DNA of 64,000 nt from CAMLJR01 sp964631955 (GTDB taxonomy: Bacteria > Pseudomonadota > Gammaproteobacteria > Pseudomonadales > CAMLJR01), in assembly GCA_964631955.1 (NCBI GenBank), contig CAZWBA010000013.1, positions 33,929 through 97,928 on the forward strand, in the 5' to 3' direction. Shown here piece by piece: positions 63,070 through 64,000 of the stretch (within the stretch, counting starts at the first letter, position 1; the number at the start of each line of letters is the position of its first letter). Below the pieces are notes generated by a model. That model made no database searches. It was not told the origin of the DNA and was given only the letters and a program-made list of their open reading frames with translations. Both the position numbers and the translations under genes were made by a program.

Positions 63070-63453
63070 TCAGTGACCCATACCACTCATATCGTGCACC
63101 GGCATCATATTGGCGTTCATGTGGTACATGACCCACAGCGATCCGGCCAGCATGATGATGAGCAGCACCGCGGTGAAAATCAGTGCGAGCATGTTCCAGC
63201 CGCCTTCGGATTTGGCGTCGAGGTGGAGGAAGTAAATCATGTGCACGACGATCTGCACCACGGCGAACGCGAGTACGACGAACGCCGTCGTCACCGGCGA
63301 GTCGATGGCTCTGTCCATGACCAGCCAGAACGGTATCGCGGTGAGAATCACCGACAGCACGAAACCGATCAGATAGCCCTTCAGCGTGATATGCGGCGCG
63401 CCGTCGTCGTGGGCGTGATCTTCGCCATGAGAATGATCGTGTGCGGCAGCCAT
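63070..63453 (-). CDS. cyoD: Cytochrome bo3 ubiquinol oxidase subunit IV
   Basis: This 127-residue protein has three transmembrane helices (LKGYLIGFVLSVILTAIPF, then TAFVVLAFAVVQIVVHMIYF, and a third near LALIFTAVLLIIML), with a His-rich N-terminus. It is subunit IV of the quinol oxidase. The start overlaps the cyoC stop by one base (TAATG), showing a tight operon. Confidence 0.93.
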   Translation of the reverse strand: MAAAHDHSHGEDHAHDDGAPHITLKGYLIGFVLSVILTAIPFWLVMDRAIDSPVTTAFVVLAFAVVQIVVHMIYFLHLDAKSEGGWNMLALIFTAVLLIIMLAGSLWVMYHMNANMMPVHDMSGMGH

Positions 63454-64000
63454 TACAGCACTCCCATCAGGTAGACATAGGTGAAGACGCCGATCCAGAC
63501 CACGTCGAGGAAGTGCCAGAACATCGACAGGCAGAGCAGGCGGCGGCGGTTTTCGCGGGTGAGGCCGAGCTTGCCGACCTGAATCATCAGCACGATGAGC
63601 CAGATGATGCCGAACGACACGTGCAGGCCGTGCGTGCCGACCAGCGCGAAGAACGCCGACAGGAATGCGCTGCGCGAGGGGCCGGCGCCCTGATGGATCA
63701 GATGCGCGAACTCATAGAGTTCGAGGCTGACGAAGGCGAGGCCGAATAGTCCGGTGATGCCGAGCCACAGCAGCACCTGCGACTTTTTCTGATTCAGCAT
63801 CGCGATCATGGCGAAGCCGTAGGTGATCGACGAAAACAACAGCATCGCCGTGTTGACCGCCACCAGCGGCAGGTCGAACAGATCGGCGCCGGTCGGGCCC
63901 GCCGCGTAGCTGCGGCTGAGCACGCCGTAGGTCGCAAACAGGCTCGCGAAGATGAGGCAGTCGCTCATCAGGTAGAGCCAGAAGCCGAGCAGCGTGCCGT
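63453..64000 (-). CDS. cyoC: Cytochrome bo3 ubiquinol oxidase subunit III, 3' part
   Basis: The frame is open to the end of the window, so the N-terminus is missing; about 181 residues are present. The first visible residues match the subunit III helix with LLGFWLYLMSDCLIFA. The following helices, GIVFTGLF-like segments and LGTHGLHVSFGIIWL fit the family. Gene order cyoC-cyoD-SURF1-regB-regA indicates a redox-regulated haem-copper oxidase cluster. Confidence 0.93.
   Translation of the reverse strand, partial: GTLLGFWLYLMSDCLIFASLFATYGVLSRSYAAGPTGADLFDLPLVAVNTAMLLFSSITYGFAMIAMLNQKKSQVLLWLGITGLFGLAFVSLELYEFAHLIHQGAGPSRSAFLSAFFALVGTHGLHVSFGIIWLIVLMIQVGKLGLTRENRRRLLCLSMFWHFLDVVWIGVFTYVYLMGVL

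Noticed and set aside
1..64000. CRISPR arrays, tRNA or rRNA genes, insertion-sequence transposases
   Set aside because: No regularly spaced repeats, no cloverleaf or rRNA-like sequence and no transposase-like protein were recognised on reading.

Overview
The window is 64 kb of bacterial chromosome, most likely from a gammaproteobacterium with a catabolic lifestyle. This is inferred from the cyo-type quinol oxidase next to SURF1 and RegB/RegA, the leucine-degradation (liu) genes, the intergenic palindromic repeat families and the protein styles. No rRNA, tRNA, CRISPR array or transposase was found.

Layout. (1) 1-3.8 kb: the end of a leucine/isovalerate degradation operon (methylcrotonyl-CoA carboxylase beta and alpha, HMG-CoA lyase). 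(2) 3.8-5.8 kb: an AT-rich insert with an AAA-type ATPase and a YefM/YoeB toxin-antitoxin pair. (3) 5.8-20.4 kb: acyl-CoA and hydrolytic metabolism: AraC regulator, amidohydrolase, IclR regulator, acyl-CoA ligase, MaoC-like dehydratase, type III CoA-transferase, SGNH hydrolase, SDR, beta-propeller protein and PaaI thioesterase. An AT-rich Tlde1-like peptidoglycan-targeting toxin with a probable immunity partner lies inside it. (4) 20.4-25.6 kb: a GC-rich ion-homeostasis block (GDT1-type transporter, CaCA antiporter, universal stress protein, P-type ATPase). (5) 25.8-41.8 kb: an oxygenase-rich catabolic region: Rieske oxygenase, Fe(II)/2-oxoglutarate dioxygenase, secreted lipid-binding-like protein, Baeyer-Villiger-type monooxygenase, a second Rieske oxygenase, esterase, MarR, arylamine N-acetyltransferase, SnoaL-like protein, a third Rieske oxygenase with a small coupled partner, TetR and SDR. 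(6) 42-43.7 kb: a CHASE-GGDEF diguanylate cyclase. (7) 43.8-58.6 kb: a second catabolic region: SDR, TPP enzyme, a UGSC-family protein (Cys form) with a 382-aa partner, two IclR regulators, 2OG dioxygenase, SDR, BVMO, Rieske oxygenase, a second TPP enzyme and aldehyde dehydrogenase. (8) 58.8-64 kb: a MazE/MazF-like pair, then regA, regB, SURF1, an inserted NucS-like nuclease, cyoD and the end of cyoC.

How the genes fit together. Regions 5 and 7 look like paralogous versions of one oxidative module (2OG dioxygenase + BVMO + ~464-aa Rieske oxygenase), each with its own regulators. The second copy adds two TPP enzymes, an aldehyde dehydrogenase and the UGSC pair. A plausible but unproven reading is ring hydroxylation and oxygen insertion, then C-C cleavage of a 2-oxo intermediate to an aldehyde and oxidation to an acid. 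The acid could enter CoA-thioester metabolism (ligase, MaoC, CoA-transferase, thioesterase) and finally the liu end products. The substrate cannot be named from sequence. The most novel-looking parts are the UGSC pair with the TPP enzymes, whose cofactor motifs are atypical, and the stand-alone Tlde1-like effector/immunity pair. Regulatory palindromes are visible in several divergent promoters, including two FNR/Anr-type boxes before oxygenase genes.
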